The translations under genes and the position numbers were made by a program. A stretch of DNA of 64,000 bases from positions 37,329,261 through 37,393,260 of the forward strand of contig NC_132878.1 of assembly GCF_030463535.1 (NCBI RefSeq), in the 5' to 3' direction. Under the pieces are notes generated by a model. The model worked only from the letters and a program-made list of their open reading frames with translations, was not told the origin of the DNA and searched no databases. The DNA is from Salminus brasiliensis (lineage: Eukaryota > Chordata > Actinopteri > Characiformes > Bryconidae). The stretch's first letter is position 1. Each line of letters starts with the position of its first letter. Below are positions 55,201 through 64,000 of the stretch, in pieces.

Positions 55201-58200
55201 AAGAGACAGGCCAAGTATACTTTCTGGAACTCCTGGCCACAGATGGCTGAGGCATCGCCAGTGATCCAACCTGCAATTTCCCAATGATAGGGCCAACGCT
55301 TGGACAGAAGTACTTGTATCCCGTAAAAGCCTTGATTACTCAAAACAAAAAGACCTGAGATTAGCCAGGCAGCTCACAGCACAACAATAAACACATTTTG
55401 GGATTGGTTCAAGGCTTATTTGCATATTGCCTTAAATGTAAATATAGAATATACCAATATCGCTGATGTTATTTAAATTAAATGTGATGTTGTTTAATAA
55501 AAAGCCCTTGTATGACTCTAAATGTCACTAATCCAATACATACTGCTACATTTGTATGGGTGAATATCCTTTTAGTGATATGTCTGTTGTGTTCTGTTAA
55601 AGGAATGCCCATCTGGATCGCGAGATTTCCGCGAGGAACAGTGCTCCCAATTCGACAGGATGGATTTTCAGGGCAAACGTTACACCTGGCAGCCTTACTA
55701 TGGAGGTATGAACAGTCCAGCTGCTATGTGTGAAGACAGTTTTGAAACACTGAAAGCATCCACTTTACACTTACTTTTTACAATATTAGTGATCTCATTT
55801 TGTTTTACAGTCAAACTATAAGCACCTCAAAGAAACTGTTTAGTAAAGCGCTTCTGCCAGTCAGTCTGTCCAGACGTGTAGAACTGTGCACTGGAGCCAC
55901 GAGGCGAATGTAACTACTGTGTGATGGAAGTTTACATACGTCACACACATTTATTTAAACTCGCATCAAATTTTGTTGAGCTATTAAATCTCAAATCGAC
56001 TTGCTTATCTGGTTTCAGATAAGTCATGTTCACATTCGAACTCTGGACGTGACCTTTTCTGCAGTTGCCCCTGCACATATCTGCCGTACAGCAGTAAATG
56101 TTCTGCGTCAGACATGCTCTCACTACGGGAAATGTTCTGCATGGTTTAGGCAGCAGGCAGTGTCTGTGTAGTGCATGCAGGAGGTACGGCATGGCCCACT
56201 GTGAATTCTACAGAAAATTACCTGCTCTATCCATACATGGGCTCACTCAGATATTACCCGGAGTTTGTGTTAAGGGGGCTGGCAGGATAAAGTCTGGGTA
56301 ATGTCCGGAGCAAAGGATGCAGACATTTGCATTTACACATACAGCTTCTGCAGGTAATGTGTGGAACGGTTCTGGGTTACCATGCATGTCTGAAAGCTTC
56401 AAGAAAGGTGCTGCATTTTTTTTTTTAGCTGTGTGCAATAACTTTGTCCATTTTCATAGATAATAGTGTCTCGTACAGTGTCAGAAACTACATGTCTGTT
56501 TGGGATTATTTAGCAACTTGATATGAATTAAAGAAGCTTCCATTACCTGCTACCTGTACATTAGCCTCCATTAGCTCCATTGCAAAACTGAGACAGTAAG
56601 GTAAAGTAAAGTAAAGTAAATTCTGTTGACGCTTGTGTATGTGTGTCTGTGTGTGTGTGTGTGTGTACCGGTGTAGCGCCGAACCCTTGTGAGCTGGTTT
56701 GTGTGCCCAGAGGAGAGAATTTCTACTATCGCCATCGTCCTGCTGTAGTGGACGGCACTCCATGTTACGTGGGCCGCAACGACATCTGTGTGGAGGGTGC
56801 CTGCAGGGCAAGTGCACACGCGAAAACCTCAACCACGCACACACACACACACACATATTTAACACAGACAGAAGCTGATGTTGTTACCCGGATTTACAGA
56901 CGGCTAGTCATTAGACAGACACCTGCTGATGCTGTTGTCTTGATTTACAGGCGTTGAGTCATGGTGAAATTGTGGGCTTTGACCACACAACCCCTACTTC
57001 TGTCAGTCGAGCCCCAAGACCTGGAGTGACTTACACCACTGAGGCTTATAGGTGAACACTGTGTGTGTGCATGTATGTGTGCGCCTTTACTTGTAGATGA
57101 TGTGAATTCACGAACAGGGCTAAGGGCAGGGCTAAACTGCTATAGGCTCCGTAAGCAGATATATGTAAATATAGGGGCTTTGACAGCCTAGTTTCCATAG
57201 ACAGACTGTACGAATTAGGGAGAAAGTGGCACAACTTGTTATGTATGTACTACTTGTGTTTTTAGACTACGCCAAACTAATGGTCTTATTATGATATTGG
57301 ACCTTTTTTATAATAATGTTTACATTTTTTTCCCATTTCTCCTAATTTGGTACTGCCAATTGACCCACCCAACTGTAACTCCCCCATAACACTAGCAATG
57401 CTCCCAACTCTAGGAGGGTAAGGGCTTAACTCACAATTCATATGAACCCAGTCACCGCCTTTTATCAAACTGCTGCCAATGCAGCATCACCGGGCAACCG
57501 ACATGCTCGCAGGAAAGTGTCGGATCTCCAGCTCCACTGCACCAGCTAACAACTGCCTGTGCCGCCCAACATCACTTTAGAGTGATGTGGGGAGAGAGTG
57601 CCATCATTCAAAAATGTCAACAATTTAATTAGCTTAATGACCTCCAGCCATTAACTCTTAATAAGCCAATACATACAAAGTTGGAGAATAGGGTTGGGGG
57701 TCAATAGGGCCCAACAGTGGCAGACCCTGTCATCAATAGCCTGGGTCGTTAACTGCTGAGCCCCCACTGCCCAATGGAAGAGCTAATATCAGCACAAAAA
57801 ATACATTAAATATTTCTTATTTATGTACATGACATAGATTTTGATGAATTTGTGCATAAAAACTGACTGACTGGAACTGATTTGAATGTACATGGGGGGA
57901 TATGGCCTTCTCTCACTTGTTACTTTGGGACGCTCTGATGGTGCTATGGCAATGCAAGAAGATATGAACTGAACTCGTTAAACAACATAAAACCTACAAA
58001 AATGACATGTTATCCTGCTCCCATACATCTCTTCAAGCCAGTGGATCTTTTTGAATCAATTGGTTTGGTTCAGCTAGATGGCAGTAAGCAGGCCCGGGTT
58101 GTTGGTTGCTGGTACAATCGTGTGGAAACTAAGTAGCAAACTAGTTGTTTGCTTCTGTACTTTAGTCCTGTTGTGTGTGTGTGATTCCTCTTTGTGTGTG

Positions 58201-58406
58201 TCCAGGTACTCATTTGGCACTTATTCAGAGTGTTCTGCGCCGTGTGGTGGGGGCATGCAGACCCGCAGTGTGAGCTGTGTGCTTGACGGACATGTCGTGG
58301 ACGACTCACACTGTGTTTCTCAAGGCCTACAGAGGCCTCCCGCCCAGAGAGCCTGCAACCAGCACGCTTGTGCAGAGTACAGCGTTGGCAGCTTTAGCTC
58401 GGTAAC

Positions 58407-58444
<38 letters not shown>

Positions 58445-61400
58445 CATATATACATGCTGTAATAAGCAGAAGAGACTGTACTGCCTAGTTTAGTACTGGT
58501 GTTCAACTGCAGCCTAATAACTGTACACTTCTGGGTGTCCATACAAACTCAAAAACTTTTAACGCCATTGCATATTTCTTTGTAGATGTACAGTGAGTAT
58601 TATGTATTATGTATTTTATGATAGTATATGGTGTAAATGTACATCTCGTGCAGTTTCTGATGGACTGAAATGCATTTCTAGTGTGCAATCACCAGCATGG
58701 TGGACATGTTCAATACTTAAACATACTTTAAACATGCTGTATAAACAAACCAAATATACTTTATTTATTATTTAAAATATCGTAAATTTATTATATACAC
58801 TAGTAGATTTGTTTCATAATAAAAAAAAATATATAAAAAAGTATTTATCATATTTTATTAGTATTAGTACACAATAGTAAAGGAGAATTCCTACATTTCT
58901 TTTGACTGGTTGAGATGTAAACAAATGTATTATGTAAAAACTTATTTTCACTTCAAACCACCCTAATGACATCAAACATTTTTTCTCCCAATTTGGTACT
59001 GCTAATTAACCCACCCATTCGTAGCTCTTCCCTGGCACTGGCAATAGGTAAGGACTTAACACACGTCTCCTCCGATACAATGAAGCATCGCCAGGCAGCC
59101 GACACGCTTGGAGGAAAGCGCTCGGTCCCCCAGCTCCACTGCACAAGCTAACTGTCCCCTGTGCTGGCTAACATCACTAACAGAGTGATGTGGGGAGAGA
59201 GCGCCAGCTACCTACGCAACCAATTGTGCTCTCTCTGGCTCCGGCTTCTGATGACAAAGCGGCATGGCTAGGGATTCGGACTTACAACCCACGGGTCATA
59301 GTGGCAGTGCATTGGATTGCTGGCCCACTCAGAGCCTCATGTAGAAATTTGTAAAGTCAGCAGAATTCCCATTTAAGGCCAGCAAGTATGTTCCCTTTAA
59401 AGGGTTAATAGGATAATAAGTAATAGTTCCACTTCTTCTGTGCATTTTCCAAGTGCTCAGTGACGTGTGGGGAGGGTCAGCAGGTGAGGGAGGTTTTCTG
59501 CGTTGGCGGCCGAGGGGAGCGTCTCCCTGAGCACCAGTGCAGTGGTCTCTCACGCCCTGCCGAGGTCAGAACCTGTCAGAAACCCGCCTGCCACCAGGTT
59601 TTCCAATACCACATCAATGACTGGAGCCTGGTAAGTGACTGATGCTCCACCCTGATCTCATTTTACTTTCTTGTAATAATTTTACTAATGTTTTCTATGA
59701 AGACAGCTGGTGGTACCGTACATTAACTTGAAAGGGGTAACCTGTTTCTGGCTCTCAGTGCACTAGGAGCTGTGGCACAGGGACACGGACCCGTAGAGTG
59801 GTGTGTATGGATCGTGACCAGAACCAGTATGGAGATGAGAGATGTTCCCCTCAGTCCAAACCCCATACTGTGGAGAACTGCAACACACAACCTTGCCCTG
59901 GAGCACAGAGTGAGTGTTGGTACAAGCCAGCTTCCTGTGACAACATTGAAGGTCTTAGGCCTTATGTTAATCCAGGATTGGATTTGTATTTAACCCAAGA
60001 AAAACTTGCATATTTTTCTCTCACATATGTTCTTGACTGCATACAGTACTGTACAGTCTCATCCTGAGGTTTGTATGATTAGGAAATTAATTTTAGTTCA
60101 TGCGTGTGTCTCCTTGTTTAGCGGTGCCCAGTGTTCAGGACCCCAGGGGCCATGAGAGCTCTCTCCGAGGGTTTGTTCCTCATACCTACAGTGAATCATC
60201 ATCAGGTACAACTGTGACACCGCATACAGTCCAACTGATCCTGTGCATTTAAGGATGATATCATCTACTGGGTCCTAAGTCTTGAATTGTCCTTCAAGTT
60301 CACACACCGTACGAACCATACGCGCCTGTGGTTGGTCCACACTGCGCTCAGTCTTACTACGGCTGCTGCCCTGACGGCCACACCGCTGCTTCAGGACCAC
60401 GAGGAGAGGGCTGTGCAGACGACTGTATCAGAAGCAGGTAGTGGCTCACGCTTTACATTCACTTGGCCACGCTGGTATTTGAATGCACTGCTTCTATTAT
60501 TTAAGTTTGTATTTTTTTTCTATTAAATCTAAAAGTACATTTTTAAGAGATCGTTTTATGCATTTTATGGGATGGGCATTTTTATGGGATGGGCATTTTA
60601 CAAGTACACTAGCTTAGCTTCTCTGCAAGGTTATCTTACATTGTGTATATATATTGGGAATATATGTAGCCCAGCCTTTGGTCATCTTGATAGCCCTTCC
60701 AGTGCTGAGGTAAAAGTGGTTATTTGTCTCACAATTGGACCATGCTGTATTAGTCTTGTGTTTACAGACTATAGACTATTTCCATACAGTACCCAATGTT
60801 ATAAACCACACTGAAACACACTTCGGTGTGTTTTTACTGAGATGAGTTTGGTGCCCAGAACGAGTTGTGATAATTGTACATATTTTGTCCTGCTTTACAG
60901 AGACTGCTCTATGAAAAACTGCATCATCATTATCATCTATAGCTTTATAACAGCAAGTCTGGCTTTATTAACCATGGAACGCACCTTGTGGCATGTTTGT
61001 GTGTGTGTGTGTTTGGCAGATACGGCTGCTGCCTGGACGGAGTAACTGCTGCTCAGGGTTTTGCAAGAGCAGGTTGTCCTGAATATACCAACAGGGTAAC
61101 ACCTTCCTCTGTGCCTATACTACCATTCACAAATAAGGATTCACTTGTTATTTGAGTCATTTTTTATTGTAGTCAATAAAATAAACATTCCATTAATGTC
61201 ATTTTATACACTATTTCAATATTTAATTCTATTGTATTCAGTATTTAACATTATTTACAGTTGTCTGTATATGGATGCTAAGGTTTCTGTCTCAAGACTA
61301 CAACTTGCAGTATGCATATATTATTGACACCCTATATCACCCCCCCCATTCTTCCCTTGTCCTTAATGACCCTTTTCCCGCACTTTCTCTCTTTCTCTCC

Positions 61401-61683
61401 CTGTTGGTAGGACTACCCCAGTGTGCATACTGATGTGTGCTCTATGCCCCGTGATGTTGGTACATGCTATGAGTACAAGTCTCGTTTCTACTTTGATGCT
61501 TCTGCCCGTACCTGCACACAGTTTTGGTATGGTGGTTGCCAGGGCAATGGCAACAACTTTGCCTCCGTGGAGGAGTGCAGGAGGACGTGTGGAGAGTCTA
61601 CCAGAGTCTCTGCTCCTGCTCAGTCCTACAGGGACCCGGCACCCAGAAGAGTCTATAGAGGAAGATACCGTGCTCGTGCCTGA
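52209..61683 (+). CDS. papln: Short papilin-like secreted glycoprotein, complete, 552 aa
   Basis: Extracellular-matrix protein of the papilin/ADAMTS-like group. Thirteen coding exons: 52209-52265 (signal peptide [19 protein letters not shown]), 53937-54046, 54133-54193, 55603-55705, 56677-56807, 56951-57051, 58206-58401, 59454-59630, 59759-59909, 60122-60205, 60299-60437, 61020-61095 and 61411-61683; all phases agree. Order: TSP1 repeat ([10 protein letters not shown]), papilin Cys-rich segment ([30 protein letters not shown]), three further TSP1 repeats ([26 protein letters not shown]), two papilin cassettes ([29 protein letters not shown]), then one Kunitz domain with six cysteines and an Arg-rich tail. 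Human PAPLN is about 1278 aa with a spacer domain, a third cassette and Ig/PLAC domains; these are absent here. Exon 5 uses a GC donor. It may be the teleost second papilin gene (paplnb). Confidence 0.9.
53640..53810 (-). mobile_element. tRNA-derived SINE remnant, inverted
   Basis: On the minus strand, tggtgtggcgcaacagataa is an A-box-like head and ggttcgattcccggtctggg a B-box-like segment. It lies just upstream of papilin exon 2. Confidence 0.55.
54535..54655. repeat. Degenerate AGCAACCACCATAGCAACC repeat
   Basis: Four to five variants of ctagcaacaccatagcaacc in a papilin intron; reverse complement of the array at 39715-39900. Confidence 0.6.
54915..55340 (+). mobile_element. Diverged copy of a fish repeat (family also at 57340 and 58980)
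   Basis: It shares the ordered phrases ccaattatctccc, agctaggactccccctatca, gctaacacatgcttcctctg and ggggagaggg with the two other copies in neighbouring papilin introns. It is the most diverged of the three. No ORF. Confidence 0.5.
57340..57790 (+). mobile_element. Fish dispersed repeat, copy 2, with a tRNA-like end
   Basis: It begins aatttggtactgccaattga and contains agctccactgcaccagctaa and gtgatgtggggagagagtgc. It ends near 57775 with a segment (gttaactgctgagcccccac) that reads as a tRNA-like A-box on the opposite strand. It lies in a papilin intron. Confidence 0.6.
58407..58442. repeat. (CA)n microsatellite directly after papilin exon 7
   Basis: Eighteen or so CA units starting a few bases after the GTAACT donor at 58402. 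Confidence 0.95.
58980..59335 (+). mobile_element. Fish dispersed repeat, copy 3
   Basis: Same family as 57340: caatttggtactgctaatta, agctccactgcacaagctaa and gtgatgtggggagagagcgc occur in the same order and spacing. It ends with ggattcggacttacaaccca, a B-box-like segment, so it is probably a tRNA-derived SINE. Confidence 0.6.
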
Positions 61684-61742
61684 GGAGGAAAAAGAGAAAA
61701 GAGCCAGAATCACCTACACAAATGCATCCATGTGTTAAAAGA

Positions 61743-61775
61743 AAAATAAATAAATAATAATAAAATAATAAAAAA
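61743..61775 (+). terminator. Probable polyadenylation signals of the papilin-like gene
   Basis: Overlapping AATAAA hexamers lie 60-90 bp after the stop codon at 61683, in an AT-rich stretch. The cleavage site cannot be fixed. Confidence 0.5.
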
Positions 61776-62351
61776 AACAAGCTCATGCATCCAGTCAGAA
61801 AACACATGGCCCTTAATCACACTCATGCAGTGGTAAACCTAAAACATGTGTATCAAATGTAACATAACAGACACCTCAGTCCTTTAAAGCGTATAAATAA
61901 ATAATATTCTCTTGTCTTTCCTGTGCCTATGTGCTTTTCCTGTATCTTCTTCAAGATTAAAATGGATTAAGCTGGTTACATCTGCTTTGGTTATGCCTTT
62001 GTTATGAATATGTAAATGCTAACAATACAAACAGTGCCAGGGCACCTGAGAAGTAACACATTAATAAATCTCGTATTCTCAGATGGTTTCATTTCATATT
62101 AAAACAATAATGTGTACAAAATGTTTTTTTATTTATTTATTTATTTTTTATCATCGCAAATCGGGGGGAGGTGGGTCCAGGGCGTGACTTTTATTTTGAC
62201 GATAAGGAGCAAAAAAAAAAAAACCCAGACTCACCAAAAAGGAAAAAGACTTTTGTTGTGGAGAGTCATTCATGCCTTTGCTGCTGTTGGAAAAACGTCT
62301 GGCAGCACTCTCGCCTTTCCTCGCAACAACTCTTCTGTATTAGACGGCAAA
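61776..62351. other. papilin-erh intergenic DNA and erh promoter/5' UTR
   Basis: Only about 670 bp separate the papilin stop from the erh ATG. The erh transcription start is probably in 62160-62350; no TATA box is obvious. The small ORFs here are not credible. Confidence 0.5.
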
Positions 62352-62999
62352 ATGGTACGTACTAAAACTGCAGACTGTGCTTTACATTGAACAGTGTGTA
62401 ACTTAGTCGAGCTCTGTCTAACCGACTGCTGATGAGTAAATATTAGCTAGCTAATGCTGCTGCTTAGCGTCGTGCATTAGTCTCCACGAAGGGAGCTAGC
62501 TAGCACCATCTACCTGCCTGCCTGCCTGCCTGCCTAGCCTGCTCGCTTAATATGGCCGAATTTTCTAGAAAAGCATAAACTAGATATACAACTAAGTCAT
62601 TAGCTGGACTGCTTAATTCCCTCTTTTGCAGTGCTTATGAAGATCCTGAGTGCTGGTGTTTGGCCACCGCACGGTGCGGAGAAGCTGGTTTAGAAAATGA
62701 CGTTAGCACTAGCTAGTAGCTATCTAGGTTAGCTATAGCTAGCTAGCTTACAGCTAGCGGACGGTCAGTTCGACCGGGGACCTCCAGAGCTTTCTTATAA
62801 AGGGTTAACATTTTTGAAAATCGCGCTGCTGGTCAGGTAAAGTGGATCACACCGGGAGTGAGGTGGTAAGTGTGTGCTTTATAAGAGGTCACGGCTCCAG
62901 CAAGTCCGATGTGCGTCCATGAAAACATCGCTCGCTGCAGCTGTCGGTGTCGGTGTGACGCTAAATGTGGCTCTTAATGATGCTCTCCTCCTCTGTCTG

Positions 63000-63034
<35 letters not shown>

Positions 63035-63340
63035 CTCACACGATTCTGCTCGTTCAGCCCACAAAACGGCCAGAGGGAAGAACCTATGCCGATTATGAGT
63101 CTGTCAATGAATGCATGGAGGGTGAGCTCTCGAAAATCAGCCCTTAACAGTCGACCATTATTGCTAATGGGTTTTGACGGGGGGATGTTTTACCTCCTCT
63201 TCCTCTTTCCTTCCTCTAGGGGTGTGTAAGATGTACGAGGAGCATCTGAAAAGAATGAATCCCAACAGCCCCTCCATCACCTATGATATCAGCCAGCTGT
63301 TTGATTTTGTTGATGACCTCGCTGACCTCAGCTGTTTGGT
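62352..63340 (+). CDS. erh: Enhancer of rudimentary homolog (ERH), exons 1-3, partial
   Basis: Small, extremely conserved nuclear protein linked to mRNA splicing and the microRNA Microprocessor. Exon 1 contributes only the ATG at 62352-62354 before a GTACGT donor. Exon 2 (63034-63121) encodes [20 protein letters not shown] and on to the first base of codon GGG. Exon 3 (63220-63340) encodes [20 protein letters not shown] and ends in SCLV, phase 2. Together this gives residues 1-71 of about 104; they appear identical to human ERH except Val for Ile in [11 protein letters not shown]. The last exon lies beyond the window. The acceptor of exon 2 follows a (CT)n tract at 63003-63031. Confidence 0.96.
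62512..62535. repeat. (CTGC)n microsatellite in erh intron 1
   Basis: About six CTGC units, 150 bp after the first exon. Confidence 0.85.
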
Positions 63341-64000
63341 GTAAGTGTCAGTGAAGTGCTTAAACAAACCAGGAGTGTTGAGAGCTGTTTTTTTTTTTTT
63401 ATGACAGGAAAGCATGAGAACTTGACTCGCATTGCGTTGCAAGTGATCTTGTCTGGATAAGACGTCCCCAAAATTGTACCCTCTTAGGAGAGGGTAAACA
63501 CAAATGAACAAAATACCCATTCTCCTGGTGGAAAGAGCAACTGGAGCTTTTGATTACTGTAAAAACTCAAACTTAAAGGTACAATATGTAACATGTAAGA
63601 TTGACATTGCTTAAATGGGGTGTTACATAGTGATGAGAACATGTTCTTTGCAGTATATCAGATACATGTAAAGGTAAGAGAGTGGTTGTCCATGGTCTAA
63701 GGTTACTTTAAGTAATTCAAGTTAAAAACATAATACAAAAATATTGCTTATTGTACCTTTAACACAAGATAAAGTGTATAGTGAGAGAAGCTGATCAAAG
63801 CCAAGCTTCCCAGACCCAGATGAAGCTTAAGTTTGCAGTAATATGCCATGATGGTTGGCTAAAAGAGGCCTCTTTAATTTACCAGTCTTGGCTGGGTTTT
63901 GCTCTAGTGAGTATCGCACTGAGTGCTCTCTGAAATCGTCTGAACTTTGGATGCTTTTGGGATTTGAATAAGATAATATTTACATCTACACTAATCTGCA
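63341..64000 (+). other. erh intron 3, to window end
   Basis: No sequence encoding the conserved YRADTQTYQPYN segment of ERH is present, so the terminal exon is outside the window. Nothing else recognisable. Confidence 0.6.

Noticed and set aside
61421-61738. 105-aa ORF overlapping the last papilin exon
   Set aside because: Different frame from the Kunitz domain, which has all six cysteines and an intact splice acceptor.

Overview
The window is vertebrate nuclear DNA, almost certainly from a teleost fish. The genes have many short exons with GT-AG introns, the gaps hold fish-type repeats (Tc1-like transposons, MITEs, tRNA-derived SINEs, CA/GT microsatellites), and the encoded proteins match vertebrate families closely. 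The species cannot be named; the repeat content would fit an otophysan (characin- or catfish-like) fish, which is inference only.

Layout. (1) 430-8956, plus strand: last six coding exons of a Rho-associated kinase, best called rock2, with the split PH domain and C1 zinc finger. The stop codon sits in a last exon about 6 kb downstream, and that intron holds a full-length Tc1-like transposon at 3838-5457. (2) 12438-16973, minus strand: complete seven-exon slc66a3 (pqlc3), tail-to-tail with rock2. (3) 17-34.4 kb: a gene-poor interval with a 30-bp minisatellite (19988-20857), a roughly 4.2-kb array of about 100 copies of a 42-bp unit (28764-32975), nested DNA transposon remnants and a LINE fragment. 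The very long ORFs here are by-products of repeat units divisible by three. (4) 34416-35852, minus: intronless kcnf1 (Kv5.1, a silent potassium-channel subunit). (5) 36.8-37.5 kb: an 82-bp tandem repeat. (6) 37753-45452, minus: drc1, about 16 coding exons, encoding a scaffold of the ciliary nexin-dynein regulatory complex. (7) 48049-48348, plus: a small intronless coiled-coil protein I do not recognise. (8) 52209-61683, plus: complete 13-exon short papilin-like secreted matrix protein (TSP1 repeats, papilin cysteine cassettes, one Kunitz domain) that lacks the ADAMTS spacer and the C-terminal Ig domains. (9) 62352-63340, plus: first three exons of erh, running off the window.

The genes are independent and do not form a pathway. 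In human, ROCK2, SLC66A3 and KCNF1 are neighbours at 2p25, DRC1 is at 2p23, and PAPLN and ERH are at 14q24, so this window joins blocks that are separate in human. No prokaryotic operon, CRISPR or viral gene was found. The most unusual items are the 42-bp array with an internal 966-bp higher-order duplication, the Tc1 element whose ORF is open but whose second catalytic Asp is Asn, the spacer-less papilin, and the unrecognised coiled-coil gene.
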